A DNA stretch of 64,000 bases from Actinotalea caeni (GCF_009733795.1 NZ_WNXX01000010.1:1-64000), one strand, 5' to 3'. Positions 51,758 through 62,757 are shown, numbered from the stretch's first letter. Notes: generated by a model not told the origin, from the letters alone. Numbers and translations: made by a program.

Positions 51758-52240
51758 TCAGGCAGTCTGGTTCGGCGAACGCGGGGCAAAGTAGGCGTTG
51801 TACACAGATCCCGTCCAGCCCTTGGTCACACCGTATGAGTAGTAGGCGCTTCCAGAGGAGCCTGTGAAGTAGCAGTTGACCGCGTATCCCTGGGTGGCGT
51901 TTGCGTTGTAGTAGTAGCCAGCACTGCACACGAGAGGATCGGTTCCGGTCACGTCTCGATAGCCCCGAGCAAGAGCGCCCACGTACCCCGCTGGGACAAG
52001 CCCAGTGCGAGGGTTCTTCCAGACCTCGACGCGCGCGGTGTCGGTCGAACCTGTGGTGATGATTGACTGGTTCGCGTAGGAGTAGCCGCCCACGCTGTAG
52101 TAGCCCTTGTTGCCGCTGGCGGTGCCGGCTATTGCGGCGCCTGCGGAGACGGTTAGGCCGAACGCCACAAGGAAGGCTATCGCAGCTGAACGGAACCGGT
52201 TGGGACGACCTTCGGCCCGACGGGCGTGGAACTGACCCAT
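51758..52240 (-). CDS. Secreted Gly/Tyr-rich protein, related to the peptide at 46804
   Basis: 160 residues, ATG with AAGGGG upstream. A basic N-terminus and hydrophobic core lead to cleavage after AIA; the mature part starts GTASGNKGYYSVGGYSYANQ and ends YSYGVTKGWTGSVYNAYF. Two Cys (VCSAGYYY, NCYFTG) may form a disulfide. The AxA-G-T start and the S-GGY-Y pattern match the interrupted peptide gene at 46804, suggesting distant homology. Role unknown; bacteriocin-like or surface peptides are candidates. Confidence 0.75.
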   Translation of the reverse strand: MGQFHARRAEGRPNRFRSAAIAFLVAFGLTVSAGAAIAGTASGNKGYYSVGGYSYANQSIITTGSTDTARVEVWKNPRTGLVPAGYVGALARGYRDVTGTDPLVCSAGYYYNANATQGYAVNCYFTGSSGSAYYSYGVTKGWTGSVYNAYFAPRSPNQTA

Positions 52241-52387
52241 CTGATGACCCCTTCGTTGGTGTCGCACCCGGTGAGCAGACGGTACACCTACCCGGGCTTC
52301 TCCGACAGAGATTCACCACTGCCGGAGGGATTGACATCAGGCGGCAGGGCGAGGTCCACTGATGCGCTGGCGTCCACGGGAGGATGT

Positions 52388-53880
52388 CTACTCGGGTTCT
52401 CTGGAAACGCCGATGTACTGCGCGTGAGGGGCTGCGATCGCCTGGGCGTGCTTGTTCGTGACCGCGTCGCTGTAGCCGAGCAGGTCTGCGACGATCTGAG
52501 CGGGGATCTCCATCACCAGGTCCTGGATGGCGCGATTTCGTGCTGCGAGGTTGCTGATCCCGAGGGCGCGTAGCCGCATGTGGACGGTGTTCGGGTGCAG
52601 GTGGCGGCCGGCGCGGGTGCTCGGGAACAGCCAGGGGCTGGCGTGGTTGGCGCCGCGTTGGTTGGGGCGATCTTGGACGTGAGAGATGAGCATCTGTGCG
52701 AACGGTTCGGGGATTGGGACGGGATCGGTGCCGAAGGTCAGCGACGGGCCGTCCGGGGTGATCGAGAGGTCGTCGGTGCGTAGCGTGACCAGGCGAGTGA
52801 TCGGCTGTGCGTAGAGCAGTAGCAGTGTGCCGGTGATGCGGTAGGGCAGGCTCTCGGAGTCTCCGGTGAGGAGCTCGCGGATCCAGTTCAGCCGTTCCTG
52901 CTGGGTCAGGCGCGGCTGTCGGCGCGCCTGCCTGTGGGGAAGTGTGAGTCCGGTCTTGGTTCCGGTCTGATTGCACCAGACCAGGAAGGTGCGGAGGTTC
53001 ATGCGGGTGCTCGGCCCGTCGGCGACGTATGACTCGACGTCGAGTTGGCTGCAGTCCTGCAGGTAGCGGTGGTGGGTGTCTCGGAGCCAGATGAGGAACC
53101 GGATCGTCTCTGTGATCTCTTGCTTCGCGCCGTGCACCGGACCGCGGCTGCCGGTTCCCGGCCTGCTAGCTCTGCGGATCCGGGCGAGGTGGTGCCAGCG
53201 GGCGAACTGCTCGGCGGGTTGACGGATCTTCGGGTCGTCGACGGCGCCCAGTTTCGCGGTCAGCCATCGCTCGAACAGGGCCAGGTGGTGGTCGCGCTGG
53301 GGGAGGAGTTCGTGTGCTTCGAGGATGCTGCGCATGTGCTCGATACGGTTGCTGCGCGGTTCGGCATCAAGGCCTTCGTGACTCAGCGGGATCGTGCCGG
53401 TGGCCAGCTGGCGCAGTAGATCGCGGACCTCCTGTGGTCGCATCCAGGTCAAGACGCTCTCGGGTCGCTCAGCGGCAGCGAGTACGTCGAGGAGTCGTCG
53501 CATGGCGTCGGGCTCGTTGGCTTGGTCCAGGAGCAGGGCTTGTAGGTCGCTGCGCAGGCAGCAGCGTGCGCAGTGGTCGCGCCGGTATGCTCGGCCTCGC
53601 TGCCGCAGCTGGCGCAGATGATCGAAGGTATGCCGGCGCACGGTGCGCAGATCGGCGAGGCGCTCAGCTCGTCGATGCCAGGCAGGAGCCGGTCGGTGTC
53701 GCAGTGTGCGCAGTTGCCGTGGGTGCGCATCGCGTTGTGGAAGCAGATTCCGCAGATCGGCCCTTCCGGCCAGCGGATCCGGTACTTTGCAGCGGCCCGG
53801 TAGCAGCGGGCGCAGACGCGGCTGCCGCTGGTGCGTGGGCGGCCTTGCACGGTGTTGCGTGGGTTGACCTCAATCACCAT
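52388..53880 (-). pseudogene. Recombinase-like protein with zinc-finger N-terminus, frameshifted
   Basis: Starting at ATG 53880 (11-base overlap with the HTH gene) the first 100 codons give a Cys-rich zinc region (CARC, CGIC, CAHC, CAPC, CASC). Near 53580 homology passes to the next frame (RRDHCARCCLRS, then LDQANEPDAMRRLLDVLAAA), which runs to 52388. The C-terminal part has tyrosine-recombinase-like layout (TGTLLLLYAQPITRLVTLR, HPNTVHMRLRALGISN, VADLLGYSD) but not a full R-H-R-Y set. One missing base near 53580 explains the break. Intact, it would be about 495 residues. Confidence 0.7.
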
Positions 53881-54202
53881 CGGGCACGATCCTGGCGCGG
53901 CGCGGTCGTGCGGTCTTGTCGAGGTCGACCACGTTCGGCCCCGCGGCGGCTCGACGCTTGGTCTGAGTGGCGGCGGTGTAGGTGATGAGGTCGTTCAGCT
54001 CGCAGTCGAAGATGTCGCAGATCGCGGCGAGGAACTGGATCGAGACGCGTTCGGGTCGGCCGGTCACCAGGCGGTAGGCCTGTGATGGGGACAGGTCGAT
54101 GCCGCGCTCGAGAAGGTGGGGGAGTAGGTCCGTGCTGTTGTGCATGCCGGCCTTGGCCATCAGTTCGGCCAGGTGCCACTGATAGGTGATCGTCTTGCGC
54201 AT
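53870..54202 (-). CDS. Helix-turn-helix (XRE-like) protein of the recombinase trio
   Basis: 110 residues. A Cro/C1-type HTH is present (LLPHLLERGIDLSPSQAYRLV with VSIQFLAAICDIFDCELNDL). The C-terminal tail is basic. It lies 3 bases after the tyrosine recombinase stop and overlaps the next gene by 11 bases, so all three are one operon. It probably regulates the operon or acts as an accessory factor in recombination. Confidence 0.82.
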   Translation of the reverse strand: MRKTITYQWHLAELMAKAGMHNSTDLLPHLLERGIDLSPSQAYRLVTGRPERVSIQFLAAICDIFDCELNDLITYTAATQTKRRAAAGPNVVDLDKTARPRRARIVPDGD

Positions 54203-54205
54203 CTT

Positions 54206-55306
54206 CTACTCGCTCTCGTAGCCGGCCAGGGCAGCCTTGAGGGTGCCATCCAAAGCGCGTCGCAGCGTCTTGACCCGGAAGTCGCTGGAGACGCAGGTGT
54301 AGATCGCCGTGGTCGAGGCGTGCTCGTGGCCGACCTGCTGCTGCACGAACAGCGCGTCCATCCCTGACTCGATCAGATGTGTGACGTAGCTGCGGCGCAG
54401 CGAGTGAAAGTCCAGTCCCGCCGCTAGTCCGAGCTCGTCGCAGTAGCGGCGAAACCGCGCCAGCAGCGCCGCCTCGGAGACCAGCGTGCCTCGCTCGGTC
54501 ACGAACAGATCGAGCCCAGCGCCACTGCGCGGGTGACCGGTGGCCAACCAGTCTTCGATGACCTCTGGGGCCCAGTCGAAGACGGTCAGCACGCTGCGCC
54601 GTTTCGGGGGAGAGCCCTTCTTGGCCTTGCCCCAGCGGACCTGGAGGACTCCGTGTCGGCCGAACTCGGGCGCGTGCGGGTTGCGGGAGAAGTCGACCGT
54701 CTGCAGGTGTCTGGCCTCGTTTCGTCGCAGCCCCCAGGCGTAGGCGGTCTTGAAGATGACCGAGTCGCGGTAGGCCGCGAGCCAGCCCTTGCGGCCGCGG
54801 GCGGTGATGTCGACGACCTCGTCGTCTGCGCGGTCGAGGAACTGCTGCAACTCTGCTCTGGTGAACGCTCGCCGCGTGGGGTCGGACTCCTCGTCTTGTA
54901 CGTGACGGGCCGTGTTCCACTCGAAACAGACCTGCGAGGGGTGGGTGCCGAAGAGCCGTTCGCACACCGATGGCCACCCGTAGTCGCTGGTGCTGACGTA
55001 GTCGCAGAACAGCCGCAGCGCGTTCTGATATCCGCGCACCGTGGAGCGCCGGACCTGCCTGATCGAACGGAGGTCGCCGAAGAACTCGTCCACGTGTGCC
55101 ACGCTCCAGCGCCATGGGTACTCGTTCGTCGCTCCCACGAAGCGCTGGATGAACTGCTCTCGTGCCGTGATCGTGGCGTGCTGAAGGTTGCGGCTGAGCT
55201 GCTGATTGCGCCAACCATCGAGCATCTCCCTGAACACGTGCTCTTCCGGTCTCAGAGCCTGCAGACCAGCGACGTCCACGTACCGACCAACGGCATCAAC
55301 GGCCAT
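54206..55306 (-). CDS. Tyrosine recombinase/integrase
   Basis: 366 residues from ATG 55306 (an in-frame start at 55339 is also possible). The core-binding domain is followed by a catalytic domain with Arg in TAYAWGLRRNEARHL, a beta-hairpin Lys in RWGKAKKGSPPKRR, HxxR in FHSLRRSYVTH, His in VGHEHASTTAIY and the Tyr nucleophile in IYTCVS. All active-site residues are present, so it should cut and rejoin DNA. First gene of a recombinase/HTH/recombinase-like operon. Confidence 0.92.
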   Translation of the reverse strand: MAVDAVGRYVDVAGLQALRPEEHVFREMLDGWRNQQLSRNLQHATITAREQFIQRFVGATNEYPWRWSVAHVDEFFGDLRSIRQVRRSTVRGYQNALRLFCDYVSTSDYGWPSVCERLFGTHPSQVCFEWNTARHVQDEESDPTRRAFTRAELQQFLDRADDEVVDITARGRKGWLAAYRDSVIFKTAYAWGLRRNEARHLQTVDFSRNPHAPEFGRHGVLQVRWGKAKKGSPPKRRSVLTVFDWAPEVIEDWLATGHPRSGAGLDLFVTERGTLVSEAALLARFRRYCDELGLAAGLDFHSLRRSYVTHLIESGMDALFVQQQVGHEHASTTAIYTCVSSDFRVKTLRRALDGTLKAALAGYESE

Positions 55307-55345
55307 CTCGCACCCTTCACGTTCGCCCACCAGTTGCACGTATCA

Positions 55346-55358
55346 TGCATCTGATGCA
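55346..55358. promoter_or_regulatory. Palindrome TGCATC-T-GATGCA
   Basis: Perfect 6-base inverted repeat with one central base, 40 bases upstream of the recombinase ATG. A related word, TGCATC-CGT-TGCA, occurs exactly 200 bases further on at 55546. Candidate operator for the HTH protein or recombinase binding site. Confidence 0.45.
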
Positions 55359-55579
55359 CGATGACGCGCAACACCGCAGGTCAACGCGTCGTGGCGGATG
55401 CCCGGTGGCGATCCTAACGTGATCGAGGCTTGCCTCCAGTTGGTGTCCTGCAGCCTCAATCGAGGGTGGGACGCCCCAGGTCAGGAGGGTTGGGCTGGCC
55501 AGATCAACGGGGGAAGGGTGGAGGGGTGGAGGGAAGTCGCAATCGTGCATCCGTTGCAATAATGCTGGGTTGGAATGAC

Positions 55580-55593
55580 ATAATGTCCATTAT
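55580..55593. promoter_or_regulatory. Palindrome ATAATG-TC-CATTAT
   Basis: Perfect 6-base inverted repeat with a 2-base centre, strikingly AT-rich for this genome. It lies near the transition back to chromosome-like sequence. Confidence 0.4.
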
Positions 55594-55702
55594 CGGATAC
55601 CGCCATGAGAGTCAGCAGGGCGTGAGGAGCCGACCCAGGCGGGAGGCTGTCGCACGCGTCCTCGCCCGCCTCGACGCCAGCGACGCGCAGACTGCAACGC
55701 CC

Positions 55703-56059
55703 TCAGACGCGTCGAAGGTGTACACGCTCGTGCTGAACGGCTCGACGACAGTCAGGAACCCACTGCTCGTGACGACGTCGTCGGCGCAGCCGATCCGTCC
55801 TGATGCGCCTGCCATCGGCGTAGTCCACCAGCGGGGTCCGGGTCTGCACGGCCGGGACCGCCGGCGCGTCGATCGGATCGGCCGAGCCGTCGGCATCGTC
55901 GGAGGTCGGTGAGGACGTCGCCGGGTCGCTCGGCTCGGGCTCGACGGCCTGGTGTCCCGTGCACGCCCCAAGGAGAAGCGCTCCGGCTGCCGCGAGTGTG
56001 GCGGCGGCCGTGCCGGCGCGGTTGATCGCTGACGCGCCTCCCCTGCGTCCCGTCCCCAC
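55703..56059 (-). pseudogene. Possible lipoprotein gene, probably frameshifted
   Basis: From ATG 56059 the N-terminus is a lipoprotein signal (AAGALLLGACTG, lipid Cys near residue 33) followed by a Ser/Asp/Thr-rich linker and TPLVDYADGRRI. The frame then turns into Arg-rich nonsense and stops at 55703. One base away, another frame reads GRIGCADDVVTSSGFLTVVE and VYTFDASEG to 55612, which looks more like protein. A one-base indel near 55805 would join them. Role unknown. Confidence 0.5.
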
Positions 56060-56116
56060 CGCACTCCCCTTCTGACATAACTCACGACGTCGCGCACGCC
56101 GCCGGCACCGTGCACC

Positions 56117-56641
56117 TCAGCCCATCGACGTCGCCACCCGCGCCGAGCGCCCGTCCGACCCCTCGCCTCGGGACCCAGGGCCGGACAGCGCCGCACGCAT
56201 CGCGGGACAGCGCTCCTCACGGAACCCGGCGCTGACGTACATCCCCCGCCCGAGCTCGGTCGCCATCAGCTCGGCGCGACCCACGCCCGTGCGGCGAGCC
56301 CACGCCATCACCGCGTCGAACGCCGCCTGGCCGTGCCCGTGCCCGCGGTGCGCGGGAGCCGTGCAGACGTTGCTGATGAGAACGTCACGCCCCTCGGGGA
56401 CGCTCGGCGACGGCGCCGCGTCGCGGATCGCGCCCACGGCGCAGCTCACGACCTCGCCGTCCACCTCGACGACGACGAGGCGGTAGTCGGCGTCGTCGAT
56501 CCTGTCGGCGAACCACCGGCGCGCGTGGGCCCGCCACTCGCCGCCCGTCTCGGGGACCCCCATCGCCGCGAACATCTCGGCGCGGAGCCGGACGAGAGCG
56601 TCGACATCGGGCAGCGTCGCCTGGCGAACCGTCCTGGTCAT
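56117..56641 (-). CDS. GNAT-family N-acetyltransferase
   Basis: 174 residues, ATG start. Family motifs: VRQATLPDVDALVRLRAEMF at the N-terminus, the CoA loop NVCTAPAHRGHGHGQAAFDA and RAELMATELGRGMYVSAGF. The acceptor is unknown. Not coupled to neighbours. Confidence 0.88.
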   Translation of the reverse strand: MTRTVRQATLPDVDALVRLRAEMFAAMGVPETGGEWRAHARRWFADRIDDADYRLVVVEVDGEVVSCAVGAIRDAAPSPSVPEGRDVLISNVCTAPAHRGHGHGQAAFDAVMAWARRTGVGRAELMATELGRGMYVSAGFREERCPAMRAALSGPGSRGEGSDGRSARVATSMG

Positions 56642-56749
56642 GGCCCCGAGGTTAGGGCAGCGGCGTCCGGAGCAGCGCCTCGTTTCCACCGTCCAGCCGG
56701 TCGGCGGCCTCCGGTGCCCGCTTGCGTCTCCCTCCTAGGCTGGCTCCGC

Positions 56750-57298
56750 ATGGACGGGGTCGAGCAGTATCTCGAGCAGCTCGCGCAGGTGAACCGGCAC
56801 GGCTTCGGGTTCCTGCTGGCGTACGGCACGACGTGGCTGGTGGTCGCACTCCTGTGGCGCGGGTTCGGTCCCCGTGTCGGCGGCTTCGCCATGGTCTTCC
56901 AAGGGAGCGTCGCGCTCCCGGCGGCACTCGCGCTGACCGCGCTGGCCGCCACCGGTCCGGCTCCCGAGCACCCGGCGCTGGAGAGTCTCTCCTCCTACCT
57001 CCTGCTCGGACAGATGGCGGCGATCCCCCTCGTCGTCGTGCTGCTGGTGCGTACCCGCTACCTCACCGCGGCCGTCGTCGTCACGATCGTCCTCGCGGCG
57101 CACTTCCTCCCCTACGCCTGGCTGTACTCGACGCTGCTCTACGCCGTCGTCGCGGGCCTCATGGCGCTCGCCGTCGCGGCGGTCGTGCTCGTCCAGGACC
57201 GGTGGGACGACGACGCCCCGCGCCTCGCCGGGTTCTGGATCGCCCTCGCCAACGGGCTCCTCCTGCTGCTCGGCGGGGTCGTCGCGCTCACGCTCTGA
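56750..57298 (+). CDS. Six-helix membrane protein, unknown function
   Basis: 182 residues with six hydrophobic segments (LLAYGTTWLVVALLW, VALPAALALTALAA, MAAIPLVVVLLV, AAVVVTIVLAAHFLPYAWL, AVVAGLMALAVAAVVLV, ANGLLLLLGGVVAL). The second half has the Tyr/His-containing FLPYAWLYSTLLY stretch. A TAGGCT box lies 8 bases before the ATG. I do not recognise a characterised family. Confidence 0.75.
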   Translation: MDGVEQYLEQLAQVNRHGFGFLLAYGTTWLVVALLWRGFGPRVGGFAMVFQGSVALPAALALTALAATGPAPEHPALESLSSYLLLGQMAAIPLVVVLLVRTRYLTAAVVVTIVLAAHFLPYAWLYSTLLYAVVAGLMALAVAAVVLVQDRWDDDAPRLAGFWIALANGLLLLLGGVVALTL

Positions 57299-57304
57299 CG
57301 GGCG

Positions 57305-57553
57305 TCAGCGGTTCGCTGCCGCCCGGCAGCCGTCCGAGACCACACGCTCCGTGCTCGCCGGGTACCGCTCCAGCAGCGACGCGGGCCGCACCGGTCGCCG
57401 CTCCAGTCCGCCCCCGCAGTTGGGGCAGGCCCGGTCGGGGAAGGTCGCGACGCACGCGGGGCACCACGTGCACTCGAACGTGCAGATGTAGGCCTCGTCG
57501 TCGACGGCGAGGTCACGGTCGCAGCACTCGCAGTTCGGGCGCAGCTCGAGCAT
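57305..57553 (-). CDS. DUF1272 zinc-ribbon protein
   Basis: 82 residues. The DUF1272 signature MLELRPNCECCDRDL, ICTFECTWCPACVAT and CPNCGGGL is complete, providing eight Cys for two zinc sites. Function unknown. Convergent with the six-helix membrane protein gene. Confidence 0.9.
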   Translation of the reverse strand: MLELRPNCECCDRDLAVDDEAYICTFECTWCPACVATFPDRACPNCGGGLERRPVRPASLLERYPASTERVVSDGCRAAANR

Positions 57554-57616
57554 GCCGGGAAGCGTAGGACCGCCGAGCCGCGCCCGCCAGACCCAGCCCC
57601 GCCGACGCCCGCCCGG

Positions 57617-58135
57617 TCAGCCGGCGTCCGCGAGGTCGAGGTCGACCATCAGCTCGTCGGCGATCGGCTCCAGCGCCTGTCGGACCACCTCGACCGGCAG
57701 CCCCTCCGGCAGCGTCACCACCGCCTCGGCCTCGAACAGCAGCCCGCCGCCCTGCGGCGCGGGGTGCGTCCAGGAGCGGAACGTCCGGATGCTCACGTGG
57801 TGCGCGGCGAGCGCCTCGGTCACCTGGCGCACCGTCCCGGGCCGGTCGAGACCGACGAGGTGCACCTGCACCTCGTGCCCCTCCCCTCCCCCGGTCCCCG
57901 CCGGGGTCGCCTCGACCTTCCAGCCGATCCGGTCCCGCAGCGCGCCTGCGGCGTCGGTGAACGCCGCCACCTGCTCGGCCGGCAGATCGACGAGCACGAT
58001 CCCGGCGAACTTGCCCGCGAGCCGCGAGAACTGGCTGTCGAGCCAGTTGCCGCCGTGCTCGGCCACCACCTGCGACAGCGCCGACACCAGGCCCTCGCGG
58101 TCGTCCCCGACGGCGGTGAGCACGAGCTGCGTCAT
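57617..58135 (-). CDS. Two-ACT-domain regulator (GcvR-like)
   Basis: 172 residues, ATG after AGAGGAG. Two ACT domains: residues about 3-80 (LTAVGDDREGLVSALSQVVA, FAGIVLVDLP) and about 92-165 (QVHLVGLDRPGTVRQVTEAL). The layout equals E. coli GcvR, which controls glycine cleavage genes in response to glycine. The ligand and partner are not known here, and no glycine cleavage gene is near. Confidence 0.82.
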   Translation of the reverse strand: MTQLVLTAVGDDREGLVSALSQVVAEHGGNWLDSQFSRLAGKFAGIVLVDLPAEQVAAFTDAAGALRDRIGWKVEATPAGTGGGEGHEVQVHLVGLDRPGTVRQVTEALAAHHVSIRTFRSWTHPAPQGGGLLFEAEAVVTLPEGLPVEVVRQALEPIADELMVDLDLADAG

Positions 58136-58284
58136 GAACGTCTCCTCTGCGGCTTCGACGGCGGGTTCACGCTAGCCGACGGCGCGCCCCGCGGTCCCGC
58201 GGACCCCCACCCCGCTCCCCCGCGACGCACCGGGTCGCCGGTAGCGTGGCGAGGGCACGCCGTCCGCGACGAGAGGCCCGACCC

Positions 58285-58797
58285 ATGACCGAGAGCACCG
58301 ACGTCACGTCCGTCCCGACCCTCGACCTCGACCGCTACCTGGGGCTCTGGTACGAGATCGCGCGGCTCCCGCTGCGCTACGAGGACGCCGAGGCCCGCGA
58401 CGTCACCGCCCACTACTCGCTCGAGGACGACGGCGCGATCCGTGTCGACAACCGCTGCTACGACGCCGACGGCGAGCCCACCCAGGCGATCGGCCGCGCC
58501 ACCCCCGCCGGCGACTCCCCCGCCCGCCTGGAGGTCACGTTCCTGCCCGAGGGGCTGCGCTGGATCCCGTTCACCAAGGGCGACTACTGGGTCCTCAGGA
58601 TCGACGAGGGTTACCAGCACGCGCTCGTCGGCACGCCGGACCGCAAGAACCTCTGGTTGCTCGCCCGGACCCCGCAGGTCGACCCCGCGGTCGAGCAGGA
58701 CTACCTCGCCGAGGCGACCCGTCAGGGCTTCGACCTCACCGACCTCATCCGGCCGGTGCAGGACGGCGACCGGGTCACCGACGACCAGCTCGGCTGA
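58285..58797 (+). CDS. Lipocalin-family (Blc-like) protein
   Basis: 170 residues, ATG start. The first lipocalin motif is DLDRYLGLWYEIARLP; the second and third regions are YWVLRIDEGYQHALVGTPD and NLWLLARTP. Unlike E. coli Blc it lacks a lipoprotein signal, so it should be cytoplasmic. It probably binds a lipid-like ligand. It diverges from the ACT-domain gene. Confidence 0.88.
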   Translation: MTESTDVTSVPTLDLDRYLGLWYEIARLPLRYEDAEARDVTAHYSLEDDGAIRVDNRCYDADGEPTQAIGRATPAGDSPARLEVTFLPEGLRWIPFTKGDYWVLRIDEGYQHALVGTPDRKNLWLLARTPQVDPAVEQDYLAEATRQGFDLTDLIRPVQDGDRVTDDQLG

Positions 58798-58920
58798 CCC
58801 GGACCGGCCGCCGCCGGCTCGGGCTCCCGCGCTTCCCGACCACCGGCCACGGCGACCGCCGGCTCACCGGCGGTGCGCTCGCCTCCCGGCCCGGCCGCCA
58901 TCCGCGCGTGGAAGCACACG

Positions 58921-61304
<2,384 letters not shown>

Positions 61305-61308
<4 letters not shown>

Positions 61309-61778
61309 CGCTCGTCCATGGTCTCGACGGTCCAGCGTCCGTCCCGCATGAGCTCGCGCCCGGCCAGCTCGTTCTCCTCGCGCCACGCCAGCACACGCTG
61401 CGGCGTGACGAGGTACCAGTGGTACGGCGTGCGCAGCCCACGCGGGTCGAACCCGGTGTGCTCGGCGAACGCGGTCGCCCGGGCGTCGTCGACGGCGTCC
61501 ATCGGCAGCGTCTGCACCGTGCCCTCGACGAGGCACACGTCCCTGGTGTGCCCGGCCGCGAGCCGCACGGTCCCCGAGCGCGCGAGGTTGCGACCGGTCG
61601 GGCTGTCGGCGGCGGTGGCGAGCAGCAGCGTCTCGCCGTCCCAGTGGTGCGACAGCGGGATCAGGTGCGGGTCGCCGTCGGCGGAGGCGGTGGCGACCCA
61701 CACGTCGACGTCGGTCGCCAGCCGGGCCTCGACGTCGCGACGGCGCTGGGCACGGTCGCGCGGTGCGGGCGCGCTCAC
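61305..61778 (-). CDS. PPOX-class (pyridoxamine oxidase-like/F420) flavin-fold protein
   Basis: 157 residues, GTG start overlapping the VOC stop. Split-barrel motifs: VWVATASADGDPHLIPLSHH, TLLLATAADSPTGRNLARSG, VRLAAGHTRDVCLVEG. Members bind FMN or F420. The substrate is unknown. Coupled to the UvrA paralogue by 4-base overlap. Confidence 0.87.
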
Positions 61779-62182
61779 CGCTGCTGGATCCGCAGCGTGT
61801 TGCCGGCAGGGTCACGGACGGCGCAGTCGCGCACGCCCCAGTCCTGGTCGGTCGGCTCCTGCATGATCTCCGCGTCGTGCTCGACGAGCCGCTGGAACGC
61901 GGCGTCGAGGTCGTCCGTCGCCAGCAGCAGGCTCGCGAACGTGCCCTTCGCCATCATCTCGCGGATGGTCCGCCGCTCGTCCTCGGTGATGTTCGGGTCC
62001 GCGCCCGGCGGGTGCAGCACGAGGTTCACGTCGGGCTGCCCGGGCGGGCCGACGGTGATCCAGTACATGTCGCCGTAGCCGACCTCCTGGCGCACCTCGA
62101 AGCCGAGGGCGCCGCTGTAGAAGGCCTTGGCGGCCTCCGGGTCGTCCTGCGGCAGGAACGCGGTGTGGATGGTGATGTCCAT
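61775..62182 (-). CDS. VOC-family (glyoxalase/bleomycin-resistance-like) protein
   Basis: 135 residues. Motifs: HTAFLPQDDPEAAKAFYSGA, GFEVRQEVGYGDMYWI, DVNLVLHPPGADP, and C-terminal RDCAVRDPAGNTLRIQQ. A single VOC unit would dimerise. Leaderless: a TAGCGT box is 7 bases upstream. It opens the VOC-PPOX-uvrA operon; the AraC gene beside it may control it. Confidence 0.88.
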   Translation of the reverse strand: MDITIHTAFLPQDDPEAAKAFYSGALGFEVRQEVGYGDMYWITVGPPGQPDVNLVLHPPGADPNITEDERRTIREMMAKGTFASLLLATDDLDAAFQRLVEHDAEIMQEPTDQDWGVRDCAVRDPAGNTLRIQQR

Positions 62183-62187
62183 GGATC

Positions 62188-62631
62188 TCACGCTAGGCCC
62201 GAGGGCGGACGCGCCGCTTCTCGATTCCTGATCGGTCGGCTCACCCGCCGCAGGTCGCACCCGGGGATGCCCGCCAGGCCCTCGGCGCGCTCCTTGTACT
62301 CGCTGGGCGGCATCCCGACCAGCTCGGTGAAGCGCGTGCTGAACGTCCCCAGCGAGGAGCAGCCGACGGCGAAGCACACCTCGGTCACCGACAGCTCGCC
62401 GCGCCGCAGCAGGGTCATCGCACGCTCGATGCGGCGCGTCATGAGGTAGGAGTACGGCGACTCGCCGTAGGCCTCCTTGAACAGCCGGCTGAGGTGACCT
62501 GGCGACATGTGCACGCCCGCCGCCAGCGCGGCGACGTCGAGCGGCTGGGCGTGCTCGCGGTCCATCCGGTCCCGCACCCGCCGCAGCAGCCGCAGGTCGC
62601 GCAGCCGCTGGGACTCCGCGCTGCTCGCCAT
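62188..62631 (-). CDS. AraC-family transcriptional regulator
   Basis: 147 residues, essentially a stand-alone AraC DNA-binding domain with two HTHs (LDVAALAAGVHMSPGHLSRLF and VTEVCFAVGCSSLGTFSTRF, GMPPSEYKERAE). No ligand domain. It lies just upstream of and in line with the VOC gene (5-base gap), so it is the likely regulator of the VOC-PPOX-uvrA cluster. Confidence 0.88.
   Translation of the reverse strand: MASSAESQRLRDLRLLRRVRDRMDREHAQPLDVAALAAGVHMSPGHLSRLFKEAYGESPYSYLMTRRIERAMTLLRRGELSVTEVCFAVGCSSLGTFSTRFTELVGMPPSEYKERAEGLAGIPGCDLRRVSRPIRNREAARPPSGLA
62190..62195 (-). promoter_or_regulatory. -10 box TAGCGT of the VOC gene, leaderless
   Basis: On the minus strand TAGCGT ends 7 bases before the ATG at 62182. 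It lies inside the very 3' end of the AraC gene, so the VOC-PPOX-uvrA genes may have their own promoter. Confidence 0.5.
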
Positions 62632-62751
62632 GGTTCCCGATCGTGCCACGCGGCCGTCGACGGCGCACTCCCCCTGCCGTGGATCGACACCGTCCCAGTG
62701 TTCGGGTGGGGCGGATCCGCAACGCGGACCCCGACCGTCCGGGTACCCGCC

Positions 62752-62757
62752 TACGGT
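62752..62757 (+). promoter_or_regulatory. -10 box TACGGT of the DinB gene, leaderless
   Basis: TACGGT lies 7 bases before the ATG at 62765 without a ribosome site between. Confidence 0.5.

Larger units (their letters stand above)
55307..55702. other. Intergenic region upstream of the recombinase trio
   Basis: About 400 bases without a gene but with unusual AT-rich palindromes (55346, 55580) and a partly repeated word (55546). It probably holds the trio promoter and possibly its recombination site. Confidence 0.5.
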
